Of a DNA stretch of 57,094 nt, positions 32,829 through 40,426 are shown one piece after another. Each line of letters starts with the position of its first letter. Position 1 is the stretch's first letter. Source of the DNA: JAICYJ01 sp035695105 (GTDB lineage: Bacteria; Actinomycetota; Thermoleophilia; Gaiellales; JAICJC01); contig DASSEV010000068.1 in the NCBI GenBank assembly GCA_035695105.1, positions 1 to 57,094 on the forward strand, read 5' to 3'. The position numbers and the translations under genes are program-made. A model generated the notes under the pieces. It worked only from the letters and a program-made list of their open reading frames with translations, was not told where the DNA came from and did no database searches.

Positions 32829-33101
32829 GGCCGCCCAAGATGATTGATTCCACGACTCCGCGCGTCTGACCGTCACTCTGTCGTTGATCGGCGACGCGCC
32901 GGTGGCTGCGGCCGCAAGCCGTCCCCTCCCGATCTGCGTAATCGCAGCTCGGTCGTGACCGCTGCAAGGCCTCGGCCTTGCAGCTGCGGCGTCCTCGGTC
33001 GGGCCGATATTCCCGATATCGACCCTCCCTCGATCCTTGCGCTGCTCGGCTTGCGACCGCTCAGACCGCACGGCGCCGTGAAATCGATCATCTAGGCGGC
33101 C
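32829..33101. mobile_element. 273-bp element with long terminal inverted repeats (MITE-like)
   Basis: This fills the gap between icd and the flagellar region. Its left end GGCCGCCCAAGATGATTGAT matches the reverse complement of its right end (GGCCGCCTAGATGATCGAT), and the match continues with few gaps for about 45 bases (TTCCACGACTCCG with TTTCACGGCGCCG, then TCTGA). Inside is a strong hairpin (32961-32984, GCTGCAAGGCC with GGCCTTGCAGC). No convincing protein is encoded: short frames on both strands are Arg/Pro/Ser-rich. The right end supplies the stop codon of the adjacent flhB-like gene. Confidence 0.65.
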
Positions 33102-33351
33102 CGGTGCCGCTCAGCCGGTACGCCCAGGCCAGCGCCTCGGCCACCGCGCGGTAGAGCTCGGGCGGGATCTCCTGCTCGAGCTCGAGCGTCGCCAGCGCCT
33201 CCATCAGGGCCGGATCCTCGCGCAGCGGCACGCCCGCCTCGCGCGCCGCCTCGAGGATCTTCTCCGCGACCAGCCCGCGCCCGGTGGCCACCACCCGCGG
33301 CGCATCCCGGCCGTCATAGCGGAGCGCGGCGGCCCGCCTAGGCAGCGACAT
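33088..33351 (-). CDS. FlhB C-terminal-domain-like protein, 87 aa
   Basis: A stand-alone cytoplasmic FlhB/YscU C-terminal domain: AAALRYDGRDAPRVVATGRGLVAEKILEAAREAGVPLRED, EQEIPPELYRAVAEALAWAYRL. The NPTH autocleavage site of full FlhB is absent, as in B. subtilis YlqH and similar FhlB proteins. These can partly replace the FlhB tail in export-substrate switching. The start overlaps the end of the fliK-like gene by 14 bases. The last two codons and stop lie inside the end of the inverted-repeat element, so its C-terminus may have been altered by that insertion. Confidence 0.85.
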   Translation of the reverse strand: MSLPRRAAALRYDGRDAPRVVATGRGLVAEKILEAAREAGVPLREDPALMEALATLELEQEIPPELYRAVAEALAWAYRLSGTGPPR

Positions 33352-34042
33352 CGACCCGACCCTCCGGCGGGCGCGGGGCCGGCACGCCCGGCGGCCTCGC
33401 GGAGACCGCGACGGCGGCCGGCCGCCCCGTGGCGCCGGCCAGGCGATCCTGCAGCTGCTCGAGCCGGCGCTCCGCGGCTTCGGCGGCCTCGCCGGGGGCG
33501 GTCACCACGGCTGCCCGCACGCCGCCCGGCGCGAGCGTGATCCGCATCTCGATCGCGCCCAGGGCGGGGGAGTGGAGCACGAACGCGGCGACGCCGGACG
33601 AGGCACGTCCACCGGCCGGCGCAGCGTCGGGCTCGACCGCGACGCTGGCCGCGCCGCCGTCCGGCAGCCACATCGGCTCCCCGCCGGTCAGTGCCAGCGC
33701 AGCGCGCAGGGCGTCCGCGTCGCCGGACACGGCCAGGCTGCCGGCCGCCTGCGCGGCCGCCGCGGCGTCGCGGCCCGGCGCGCCTGCCTCCGGCCGGATC
33801 CTGACCACCACCTCGGAGGGGTCCGCGCGCACAACCTGCAGGTGCAGCGTGTGACCGGCGCCCACGCCGCGCGGCAGGCGCGCCGGGATCACGGCACCGG
33901 CCAGGGCGATCGTGCCGCGCCCGCTGCCGTCGGCGGTGACGACCCGGGCCACCAGCTCGGCCCCCGGCTCGAGGGCAAGGCCACGCGCCGCCTGGGCCAG
34001 CTCGCCCGGCAGCTTCGTCAGATTCACCACACCGAGCTGCAT
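33338..34042 (-). CDS. FliK-like flagellar hook-length control protein, 234 aa
   Basis: The C-terminal part resembles the Flg_hook domain of FliK: FVLHSPALGAIEMRITLAPGGVRAAVVTAPGEAAEAAERRLEQLQDRLAG, following an Ala/Gly/Pro-rich N-terminal region. FliK-type proteins measure hook length and trigger the switch from hook to filament export through FlhB. Its partner gene here encodes an FlhB tail, the same pairing as ylqG-ylqH in Bacillus. The ATG at 34042 follows a GGAGGG site. A weak sigma28-type promoter on the minus strand lies at 34107-34133. Divergence of the N-terminal half leaves some doubt about the exact name. Confidence 0.65.
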   Translation of the reverse strand: MQLGVVNLTKLPGELAQAARGLALEPGAELVARVVTADGSGRGTIALAGAVIPARLPRGVGAGHTLHLQVVRADPSEVVVRIRPEAGAPGRDAAAAAQAAGSLAVSGDADALRAALALTGGEPMWLPDGGAASVAVEPDAAPAGGRASSGVAAFVLHSPALGAIEMRITLAPGGVRAAVVTAPGEAAEAAERRLEQLQDRLAGATGRPAAVAVSARPPGVPAPRPPEGRVDVAA

Positions 34043-34052
34043 GTCCCTCCGC

Positions 34053-34079
34053 TCAACTTGACCCGCTTGCAGACGACTA
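34053..34079 (+). promoter_or_regulatory. Sigma28-type promoter of the flgF/G gene
   Basis: TCAA-N15-GACGACTA, ending 55 bases before the ATG at 34135. It fits the shared flagellar consensus T[A/C/G]AA-N15-GNCGA[T/C]TA found at seven places in this locus. Confidence 0.7.
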
Positions 34080-34106
34080 CGAGGTGGACGACCACCGTCG
34101 TCCCCG

Positions 34107-34133
34107 TTATCGACAGATCGGATGGTCCATCCA
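34107..34133 (-). promoter_or_regulatory. Weak sigma28-type promoter for the fliK-like gene
   Basis: On the minus strand TGGA-N15-GTCGATAA precedes the fliK-like gene by about 65 bases. The -10 is close to the sigma28 consensus but the -35 departs (TGGA). It overlaps the leader of the divergent flgF/G gene. Confidence 0.4.
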
Positions 34134-34134
34134 G

Positions 34135-34866
34135 ATGGAACGCGGCCTCTACATCGCGGCGAGCGGCATGCTGGCGGAGCAGGTGCGCCAGGATCAGATC
34201 GCCAACGATCTCGCCAACGCCTCCACGCCCGGCTACAAGCCCGACCGCGCGGCCCAGGGGGCGTTCAACGAGATGCTCCTGCACAACTCGTCGACCGGGG
34301 CGGCCGTCGGCTCGCTGGCGCTCGACACCGGCATCGTCGAGCTGCGCACCGACCTCACCCAGGGGCCGCTCAGCCAGACCGGCAACCCGCTCGACCTCGC
34401 GCTGTCCGGCGACGGCTTCTTCGCCGTGCAGACGCCCGGAGGCGTCGGCTACACCCGTGACGGGCAGTTCACGACCGACGCGAACGGGCGGCTGACCACG
34501 GTCACCGGCTTCACGGTGCTCGCCACGAACGGCAAGCCGATCACCATCGCCGACCCGAGCTCCGTCACCGTTGCCCCGGACGGCACCGTCACGTCCAACG
34601 GCAAGACCGCCGGCCGCATCGACGTCGTCTCGCTGACCAACGCGGTCAAGCAGGGCGACACCCTGTTCTCGGGCACGCCCGGCGCCCGCCCGCAGGGCAC
34701 GCAGGTGGAGCAGGGCTACATCGAGGGCTCCGGCGTCGAGCCGGCCCGGGCCATGGTCGACATGATCGCGTCCCTCCGGGCCTACGAGGCGTCCCAGCGC
34801 GTGCTGCACGCCATCGACGACACGCTGGGCGAAGCGACCAGCCGGGTGGGCTCGGCCAACGGCTAA
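34135..34866 (+). CDS. flgF: Flagellar basal-body rod protein, FlgF/FlgG family, 243 aa
   Basis: A rod protein of the FlgF/FlgG type. The N-terminus (MERGLYIAASGMLAEQVRQDQIANDLANASTPGYKP) and the C-terminus (GYIEGSGVEPARAMVDMIASLRAYEASQRVL) are the paired coiled-coil rod motifs, with a beta domain between them (GNPLDLALSGDGFFAVQTPGG). ATG 34135 is chosen because the motif starts there, though the ribosome site is poor. FlgF is assigned because a second, more FlgG-like copy follows; the reverse is possible. The sigma28-type promoter of the next gene uses its own stop codon as part of the -35. Confidence 0.8.
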   Translation: MERGLYIAASGMLAEQVRQDQIANDLANASTPGYKPDRAAQGAFNEMLLHNSSTGAAVGSLALDTGIVELRTDLTQGPLSQTGNPLDLALSGDGFFAVQTPGGVGYTRDGQFTTDANGRLTTVTGFTVLATNGKPITIADPSSVTVAPDGTVTSNGKTAGRIDVVSLTNAVKQGDTLFSGTPGARPQGTQVEQGYIEGSGVEPARAMVDMIASLRAYEASQRVLHAIDDTLGEATSRVGSANG

Positions 34867-34890
34867 AGACGGGCACCGTGCGGACGATTA
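34864..34890 (+). promoter_or_regulatory. Sigma28-type promoter of the flgG-to-flagellin operon
   Basis: TAAA-N15-GACGATTA, where TAAA includes the stop codon of the preceding rod gene. It is about 115 bases before the ATG at 35006, leaving a long leader with GGGGCACC and AGGGAAGG motifs. It is one of the two best matches to the sigma28 consensus here. Confidence 0.75.
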
Positions 34891-35005
34891 CCGGCCCAAC
34901 GACCATAGGGGGCACCAGGCTGGACTGCATCGCGCAGAGGCCGGTGGGAGACGCAGACGACGGCTCCCACACCCCCGCTCCCAGCAGGGAAGGAACCGAG
35001 ACGCG

Positions 35006-35725
35006 ATGCTGAACGGCCTCTATTCGGCGGCAGCGGGGTTGATCGCCCAGCAGACGCGCATGGACGCGCTGGCGAACGACATCTCGAACGTCAATACGAC
35101 CGGCTACAAGCAGCTCCGGCTCGGGTTCAGGGATCTGATCTACAACGTCGAGAGCGGGATGCGGGTCGGCGCCGGAGCCGCGCTGGTCGACGGCGGCCGC
35201 GAGTTCCAGCCGGGCGCCTTCCAGCAGAGCGACAACCCGCTCTCGGTCGCGATCGCCGGCTCCGGCTTTTTCCAGGTGCGGATGGCCGACGGCCGCACCG
35301 CGCTGACGCGCTCCGGCGACTTCCGCGTCGACGCCTCCGGCTCGATCGTGACGGGCACCGGCGAGCGGCTGGTTCCGCCGATCACCGTGCCGGCGAACAC
35401 GCCGAGCGACGCCGTCTCGATCGCGTCGGACGGGACGGTGAAGGCGAACGGCGAGACGCTCGGCCGGATCCATCTCGTCACCGTGGCATCGCCCGACCGC
35501 CTGCAGCCGGTCGGCAGCAGCCTGTTCGTGCCGACGGCCCAGAGCGGCGCCCCGCACGCCGCGGCCGGCGCGACCATGCAGCAGGGATTCCTGGAAGCGT
35601 CGAACGTCGACCTCGCAAGCGCGATGGTCAACGTGATCGACGCGCAGCGCTCGTTCCAGTTCGACTCGCGCGTGATCCAGACGCAGGACCAGCTGATGCA
35701 GATCGCGAACGAGATCCGCCGCTGA
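35006..35725 (+). CDS. flgG: Flagellar basal-body rod protein FlgG, 239 aa
   Basis: The distal rod protein. The N-terminal motif MLNGLYSAAAGLIAQQTRMDALANDISNVNTTGYKQ and the C-terminal motif GFLEASNVDLASAMVNVIDAQRSFQFDSRVIQTQDQLMQIANEI are those of FlgG-type proteins, with DNPLSVAIAGSGFFQV in the middle. It assembles outside the membrane after export by the flagellar type III system. The ribosome site AGGGAAGGA precedes the ATG. Its stop overlaps the next start (TGATG). It opens a run of eight tightly packed flagellar genes ending with flagellin. Confidence 0.85.
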   Translation: MLNGLYSAAAGLIAQQTRMDALANDISNVNTTGYKQLRLGFRDLIYNVESGMRVGAGAALVDGGREFQPGAFQQSDNPLSVAIAGSGFFQVRMADGRTALTRSGDFRVDASGSIVTGTGERLVPPITVPANTPSDAVSIASDGTVKANGETLGRIHLVTVASPDRLQPVGSSLFVPTAQSGAPHAAAGATMQQGFLEASNVDLASAMVNVIDAQRSFQFDSRVIQTQDQLMQIANEIRR

Positions 35726-36066
35726 TGCTGCCTCCGATCGACACGTCGACGATCCCGACGGACGTCCGCAACGCCGGCCCGCAGGCCGTCAAGCTGTACG
35801 GGGTGGCCCTGCAGTTCGAAGGCCTGCTGACGTCGCAGATCACCCAGCAGATGTTCGACGCCACGCAGTCGACCGGCGACGGCGGCGACGGCACCGACGG
35901 CAGCGGCGGCGGCCCGTACGACTCGATGCTTCCCGGCGCCCTGTCGGACGCGATCACCGGGGCCGGCGGCCTCGGGCTCGCAGACGAGCTGTACCGCTCG
36001 TTCGGAGGAACGTACGCCGGGGCGCCGCCCGCCACTACCGGCTCGCAGCGGGAGGGTGACGCGTGA
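35725..36066 (+). CDS. FlgJ N-terminal-like rod-binding protein, 113 aa
   Basis: A short protein with the FlgJ rod-binding pattern: KLYGVALQFEGLLTSQITQQMFDATQ, a Gly/Asp-rich middle, and SMLPGALSDAITGAGGLGLADELYRSF. It corresponds only to the N-terminal rod-capping half of enterobacterial FlgJ; the peptidoglycan hydrolase half is absent. A separate CHAP hydrolase at 42711-43292 with a flagellar promoter may supply the wall-cutting activity. Start and stop both overlap the neighbouring genes by a few bases, so translation is coupled. Confidence 0.78.
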   Translation: MLPPIDTSTIPTDVRNAGPQAVKLYGVALQFEGLLTSQITQQMFDATQSTGDGGDGTDGSGGGPYDSMLPGALSDAITGAGGLGLADELYRSFGGTYAGAPPATTGSQREGDA

Positions 36067-36545
36067 CGCACGCCGTCCTCGACCACCTCGAGCGCCAGCT
36101 CGCGTCGGCCCGCAGGCTCCTGCAGATCGTGCTCGCCCAGGGCGAGGCGATCCGCGCGCAGGACGTCGAGGCCGTGCTGGCGCGGCTCGGCGACGTCCAG
36201 TCCGAGATGGTCAAGCGCGTCCAGCTCGAGCACGAGCGCGACAGCCTCCTGGCCGAAGCCGCCGGCTCGCTTGGCATGCGCGCGCAGGACGTGACGCTGG
36301 AGGCGCTGCTGACGCTCATGGGCGACCGGGACGGCGAGCACGCGCGCTCGATCTCGGCCGAGCTCCGCGGCACGCTTGCCGAGGTCTCGCGCGTCCACGC
36401 CCAGAACCGGATCCTGATCCGCCAGGAGCTGGCGTTCCTCGACCACCTGATGCGCGTCATGTCCGGCGTGCCGCAGGCCGGCTACTCGCCGATCGGCCCG
36501 AACGCCGCGCCGCAGCCCGCCAACCTCGTCGACACCAGAGCCTGA
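36063..36545 (+). CDS. flgN: Flagellar chaperone FlgN, 160 aa
   Basis: A mostly helical cytoplasmic protein with heptad-like Leu spacing (LEHERDSLLAEAAGSLG, LLRIVLAQGEAIRAQDVEAVLARLGD-like segments). It lies directly before flgK, the usual place of FlgN, which chaperones FlgK and FlgL to the export gate. The C-terminus (QAGYSPIGPNAAPQPANLVDT) is unstructured, as in other FlgN proteins. The GTG start overlaps the flgJ-like stop by 4 bases and its stop overlaps the flgK start by 1. Sequence similarity to FlgN is weak, so the position carries much of the assignment. Confidence 0.75.
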   Translation: MTHAVLDHLERQLASARRLLQIVLAQGEAIRAQDVEAVLARLGDVQSEMVKRVQLEHERDSLLAEAAGSLGMRAQDVTLEALLTLMGDRDGEHARSISAELRGTLAEVSRVHAQNRILIRQELAFLDHLMRVMSGVPQAGYSPIGPNAAPQPANLVDTRA

Positions 36546-37897
36546 TGCCACTCTCCACCTTCATGGGCCTCGAGACGACGCTGCGCGGCATCCTCGCGCA
36601 GCAGCTCGCCATCAATGTCACCGGCCACAACATCGCGAACGCGAACACGGTCGGGTACACCCGGCAGACGGCGGTGCTGGCCCCGACCGACGCCTACACC
36701 GAGCCGGGCGTGTCGCGTCCGCCGCAGGCCGGCCAGCTCGGCACCGGCGTCGACGTAACCGCGTACACACGCGTACGCGACGGATTCCTGGACATCCAGT
36801 ACCGGGCGCAGGCGATGAAGCAGGGCTCCGCGACGGCCACGCAGGACGGCCTCTCGCAGGTGCAGGATGCGCTCGCCGAGCCGTCCGACCACGGCCTCAA
36901 CTCGCTGCTGCAGCAGTACTGGTCATCGTGGCAGGACGTGTCGAACGCCCCCGAGAACATGGCGACGCGCCAGTCGCTCGCGCAGAACGCCGCCAGCCTC
37001 GCCGACGGCTTCAACGCGCTGGCCTCGCAGCTGTCGACCATCCAGTCGCAGACGGGCCAGAACGTCCTGTCGACGATCGACCAGGTCAACTCGATCGGCG
37101 GGCGGATCGCGCAGCTGAACGACGCCATCATGAAGGACACGGTCACCGGCGACCACCCGAACGACCTGCTCGACCAGCGCGACCTGCTGATCGATCAGCT
37201 GTCGCAGCTCGGCAACGTGTCGGTCACTGCGACGACGTACGGCCAGGTCGACGTCTCGATCGGCGGCGCGTCGCTGGTCAGCGGGGCGACTGCCGCGACG
37301 CTGGCGGAGTCGAACATGACCAGCCTCACGTCCGGCAAGCTGTCCGGCCTGATCACCCTGCGCGACACCACCATCCCGGGCTACCAGTCGCAGCTCGACA
37401 CCGTCGCGTCGACGCTGATCACGGCCACCAACGCCCAGCACGCGCTCGGCTTCGACCTGAACGGCAACGCCGGCGGCGCGTTCTTCACGGGAACCAGCGC
37501 GTCGACGATCGCGATCAACCCGGCGCTGATCAGCAACCCGGCGCTGATCGCCGCTTCGGGCAACGGCAACGTCGGCAACGCCGACAACGCGCTCTCGCTC
37601 GCGAACATCCGAAACCAGGCGCTGGTCGGCGCGAGCACCATCGACACCGCCTACTCGCAGCTGGTCACGCAGATCGGCTCCGACACGCAGCAGGCGCAGC
37701 GCGACTCCGACACGGCGAACCTGCTGACGGGGTCGATCGACGACCGCCGCCAGTCGGTGTCCGGCGTCTCGCTCGACGAGGAGATGACGAACCTGGTCAA
37801 GTTCCAGCGCGGCTACCAGGCCTCCGCCCGGGCGATGAGCGCGATGGACGAGATGATCGACCAGCTGATCTCGCGTACCGGAAAGGTGGGGCTGTGA
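36545..37897 (+). CDS. flgK: Flagellar hook-associated protein 1 (FlgK), 450 aa
   Basis: The hook-filament junction protein. The N-terminus (TTLRGILAQQLAINVTGHNIANANTVGYTRQ) and the C-terminus (SVSGVSLDEEMTNLVKFQRGYQASARAMSAMDEMIDQLI) match FlgK, and the inner signature LNDAIMK, DLLDQRDLLIDQLSQLG is clear. At 450 residues it is short for FlgK, so the outer domain is small. The ATG at 36545 overlaps the flgN stop, and flgL starts on its own stop. It is exported and assembled before filament growth. Confidence 0.93.
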   Translation: MPLSTFMGLETTLRGILAQQLAINVTGHNIANANTVGYTRQTAVLAPTDAYTEPGVSRPPQAGQLGTGVDVTAYTRVRDGFLDIQYRAQAMKQGSATATQDGLSQVQDALAEPSDHGLNSLLQQYWSSWQDVSNAPENMATRQSLAQNAASLADGFNALASQLSTIQSQTGQNVLSTIDQVNSIGGRIAQLNDAIMKDTVTGDHPNDLLDQRDLLIDQLSQLGNVSVTATTYGQVDVSIGGASLVSGATAATLAESNMTSLTSGKLSGLITLRDTTIPGYQSQLDTVASTLITATNAQHALGFDLNGNAGGAFFTGTSASTIAINPALISNPALIAASGNGNVGNADNALSLANIRNQALVGASTIDTAYSQLVTQIGSDTQQAQRDSDTANLLTGSIDDRRQSVSGVSLDEEMTNLVKFQRGYQASARAMSAMDEMIDQLISRTGKVGL

Positions 37898-38787
37898 GGA
37901 TCACGCAGAACATGCTCTCGCGGAACCTGCTGAGCGACCTGCAGGGCGACATGGACAAGCTTTCTGCGACGCAGCAGAAGCTGAGCTCCGGCAAGGAGCT
38001 GACGCAGCCGTCCGACGACCCGTTCGGCACCAGCCGCGCGCTCCAGTACCGCGCCGACCTGGCGCAGAACCAGCAGTACCAGCGCAACGTCGACGAGGCC
38101 AACTCGTGGCAGTCGGTCACCGACACTGCGCTCGGCAAGATCAGCGACAGCCTGCTGCGTGTGCGCGACCTGGTCGTCCAGGGCGCGAACGACACCTCCG
38201 GAGCCTCGGCGCGCAACGACATCGCCGCCGAGATCACGCAGCTGATCGACTCGATCAAGACCGAGGGCAACACGCAGTACGCCGGCCGCTACGTCTTCGC
38301 CGGCTCGGCGACGACCACGCAGCCGTACCAGATGGGCCCCAGCGACACCTACGCCGGAAACGCCGAGGTGATGAAGCGTGAGATCGGCCCGAACGTGCGG
38401 ATCGACCTCAACCAGACCGGGATCGGCGTGCTCGGTGACACCAGCAGCGGGCTGCTGAAGACGCTGCGCACGATCGTCACCGACCTGCAGAGCAATAACG
38501 GCGCCGCCCTTCAGAATACGGACCTGCAGGCGATAGACACGGCCGTGGACACGATCAGCAACGCCCAGGCCGTAAACGGCGCCAGCCAGAACCGGCTGCA
38601 GACCGCCGGCACCCGCCTGCAGGAGCTCGAGCAGACGGCGACCCAGCTCCTGTCCAACGTCGAGGATGCCGACATGGCCAAGACCATGGTCGACTTCTCG
38701 ACCCAGCAGGCCGTCTACCAGTCCGCGCTCCGCGCCGGCGCGCAGATCATCCAGCCGTCCCTGATGGACTTCCTCTCCACGAGCTAG
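37894..38787 (+). CDS. flgL: Flagellar hook-associated protein 3 (FlgL), 297 aa
   Basis: A flagellin-like junction protein. The start RITQNMLSRNLLSDLQGDMDKLSATQQKLSSGKELTQPSDDPFG and the end VEDADMAKTMVDFSTQQAVYQSALRAGAQIIQPSLMDFL are the FlgL ends. The middle has KTEGNTQYAGRYVFAGSATTTQPY. It starts with GTG overlapping the flgK stop by 4 bases (GTGA). It sits between FlgK and the flagellin filament in the assembled structure. Length is normal for short FlgL proteins. The next gene, fliW, follows after 9 bases. Confidence 0.93.
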   Translation: MRITQNMLSRNLLSDLQGDMDKLSATQQKLSSGKELTQPSDDPFGTSRALQYRADLAQNQQYQRNVDEANSWQSVTDTALGKISDSLLRVRDLVVQGANDTSGASARNDIAAEITQLIDSIKTEGNTQYAGRYVFAGSATTTQPYQMGPSDTYAGNAEVMKREIGPNVRIDLNQTGIGVLGDTSSGLLKTLRTIVTDLQSNNGAALQNTDLQAIDTAVDTISNAQAVNGASQNRLQTAGTRLQELEQTATQLLSNVEDADMAKTMVDFSTQQAVYQSALRAGAQIIQPSLMDFLSTS

Positions 38788-38796
38788 GAGCCGCAC

Positions 38797-39276
38797 GTGC
38801 AGATCGAAAGCACCCGCTTTGGCAGCATCGAGATCCGCGACGACGCGGTCATCACCTTCCCCGACGGCCTGATCGGGCTGCCCGGGACGCGGTGGGCCCT
38901 GCTCGCGCAGAGCGAGTCGGCCGCGTTCTACTGGCTGCACTCCGTCGATGACCCGGCGATCGCCCTGCCGGTGACCAACCCGTGGCTGTTCTTCTCGGAC
39001 TACGAGGTGAGCGTGCCCGACGAGGACGCCGGTCTGCTGAATCTGGTCAGCGCCGATCAGGCGGACATCTTCTGCGTGGTTCGCGCGTCAGACCGGATCG
39101 AGGAGTTCACGATCAACCTGCGCGGCCCCCTGGTCGTGCACGCCGGCGACCGCCGCGGCCGCCAGGTGATCAACGAGCGCGACTACGACGTGCGCCAGCC
39201 GCTGTTCGCGCACGTCACGCTCGCCGACATCCGGCCCAGCCAACCGGCCGCTCCGGTCGCGGCCACGGGGATCTAG
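38797..39276 (+). CDS. fliW: Flagellar assembly factor FliW, 159 aa
   Basis: A small cytoplasmic protein that binds flagellin or CsrA in a partner-switch. Typical parts are STRFGSIEIRDDAVITFPDGLIGLPG at the start, PVTNPWLFFSDYEVSVPDEDAGLL, and LRGPLVVHAGDRRGRQVIN. When flagellin builds up it takes FliW, and freed CsrA then represses flagellin translation. GTG 38797 follows AGGAG. The order flgL-fliW-csrA-flagellin is the same as in Bacillus, which supports the regulatory loop here. Confidence 0.92.
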   Translation: MQIESTRFGSIEIRDDAVITFPDGLIGLPGTRWALLAQSESAAFYWLHSVDDPAIALPVTNPWLFFSDYEVSVPDEDAGLLNLVSADQADIFCVVRASDRIEEFTINLRGPLVVHAGDRRGRQVINERDYDVRQPLFAHVTLADIRPSQPAAPVAATGI

Positions 39277-39278
39277 CC

Positions 39279-39509
39279 GTGCTGGTCATCACACGCCGCC
39301 CCGGCGAGCGCATCTGCCTCGGCGAGGACATCACGATCACCGTGCTCGAGGTGTCGGGGTCGACGGTGCGCATCGGCATCGATGCGCCCAGCGAGGTGCC
39401 CATCTACCGCCACGAGATCTGGCTTGCGGTCAAGGCCGAGAACGAGGCCGCCGCGAACGCCGACGTCACGCAGCTGCCGGCGCCGGCTCCTTCTTCCACT
39501 CCGTCGTAA
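39279..39509 (+). CDS. csrA: Carbon storage regulator CsrA, 76 aa
   Basis: An RNA-binding dimer that blocks ribosome binding at GGA motifs. The protein starts MLVITRRPGERICLGEDITITVLEVSGSTVRIGIDAP and has VPIYRHEIW, all normal. The C-terminal tail (about 20 residues, Ala/Pro/Ser-rich) is somewhat longer than usual. It starts 2 bases after fliW and ends 29 bases before flagellin, whose leader holds AGGGAGG, a likely target overlapping the ribosome site. FliW would antagonise it. Confidence 0.94.
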   Translation: MLVITRRPGERICLGEDITITVLEVSGSTVRIGIDAPSEVPIYRHEIWLAVKAENEAAANADVTQLPAPAPSSTPS

Positions 39510-39538
39510 TCCACGTGTAAGACAGGGAGGTCTGCACA

Positions 39539-40357
39539 ATGTCCCTTCGCATCCAGAACAACATCGAGGCGTTCAACGCCCACCGCCAGCTGACCGCGAC
39601 GTCCGAGAAGCTGGCCAAGTCCATGGAGAAGCTCTCCTCGGGCTACCGGATCAACCGCGCGGCCGACGACTCGGCCGGGCTTGCGATCAGCGTCAAGCTC
39701 GAGGCGCAGATCGGCGGCGTCGACCAGGCCCAGCGAAATGCGCAGGACGCCATCTCGCTGGTGCAGACGGCCGAGGGATCGATGGCCGAGGTGCACTCGA
39801 TGCTGCAGCGCGTCCGCGACCTTGCCGTGCAGTTCAACAACGGCACCCTGTCGACGGCCGACAAGGCATCGATCACCGCCGAGGTCGCGCAGCTCTGCGC
39901 CGAGATCTCGACCATCGGCGCGAACACCACCTTCAACGGCATCGCGCTGCTCACGGGCACCTCGACGATCACGTTCCAGGTGGGTGCCGAGGACGGCGAG
40001 ACGCTGGCCGTGACGGGCGTGCAGCTGTTCGGCTCGGGATCCGGCTACAAGGTCGACTCGAACATCTTCACGTTCAGCGGCACCGTCACGCTGGCCTCGA
40101 TCGACGCCGCGATCCAGGGTGTGTCGGACGCGCGGTCGATGTTCGGCTCGGTGCAGAACCGGATCGAGCACACGCTCAACAACCTGGCCAGCTACCAGGA
40201 GAACCTGCAGGCCTCCGAGAGCCGCATCAAGGATGTGGACATGGCGTCGGAGATGGTCAACTTCACGAAGCTGAATATCCTGCAGCAGGCGGGCACGTCG
40301 ATGCTCGCGCAGGCGAACCAGCTGCCGCAGTCGGTGCTGAGCCTGCTTCGCGGTTAG
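39539..40357 (+). CDS. hag: Flagellin, copy 1, 272 aa
   Basis: The filament protein. The conserved ends are clear: MSLRIQNNIEAFNAHRQLTATSEKLAKSMEKLSSGYRINRAADDSAGLAIS at the start, and SRIKDVDMASEMVNFTKLNILQQAGTSMLAQANQLPQSVLSLL at the end. The middle is short, so only the D0/D1 core with a minimal outer domain is made. The ribosome site lies in AGGGAGG, which also fits a CsrA site. A TTCG-loop terminator follows. It is the last gene of the flgG operon and is mirrored by a very similar flagellin 1.4 kb away on the other strand. Confidence 0.95.
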   Translation: MSLRIQNNIEAFNAHRQLTATSEKLAKSMEKLSSGYRINRAADDSAGLAISVKLEAQIGGVDQAQRNAQDAISLVQTAEGSMAEVHSMLQRVRDLAVQFNNGTLSTADKASITAEVAQLCAEISTIGANTTFNGIALLTGTSTITFQVGAEDGETLAVTGVQLFGSGSGYKVDSNIFTFSGTVTLASIDAAIQGVSDARSMFGSVQNRIEHTLNNLASYQENLQASESRIKDVDMASEMVNFTKLNILQQAGTSMLAQANQLPQSVLSLLRG

Positions 40358-40382
40358 GAACACCTTTGGGGGAGGCGGCGCA

Positions 40383-40414
40383 CGGCGCCCGGTCGCTTCG
40401 GCGGCCGGGCGCCG
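40383..40414 (+). terminator. Flagellin copy 1 terminator with TTCG loop
   Basis: CGGCGCCCGG (40383-40392) pairs with CCGGGCGCCG (40405-40414), with an inner CGC-TTCG-GCG tip giving a stable UUCG tetraloop. It lies 25 bases after the flagellin stop and 12 bases before the end of the convergent gene, so it may serve both. Confidence 0.85.
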
Positions 40415-40426
40415 GCGCAGTTCCGC

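Noticed and set aside
32844..33095. An 83-residue frame inside the inverted-repeat element, and two on the opposite strand
   Set aside because: All three overlap, are Arg/Pro/Ser-rich and lack ribosome sites. The inverted ends explain the open frames better.
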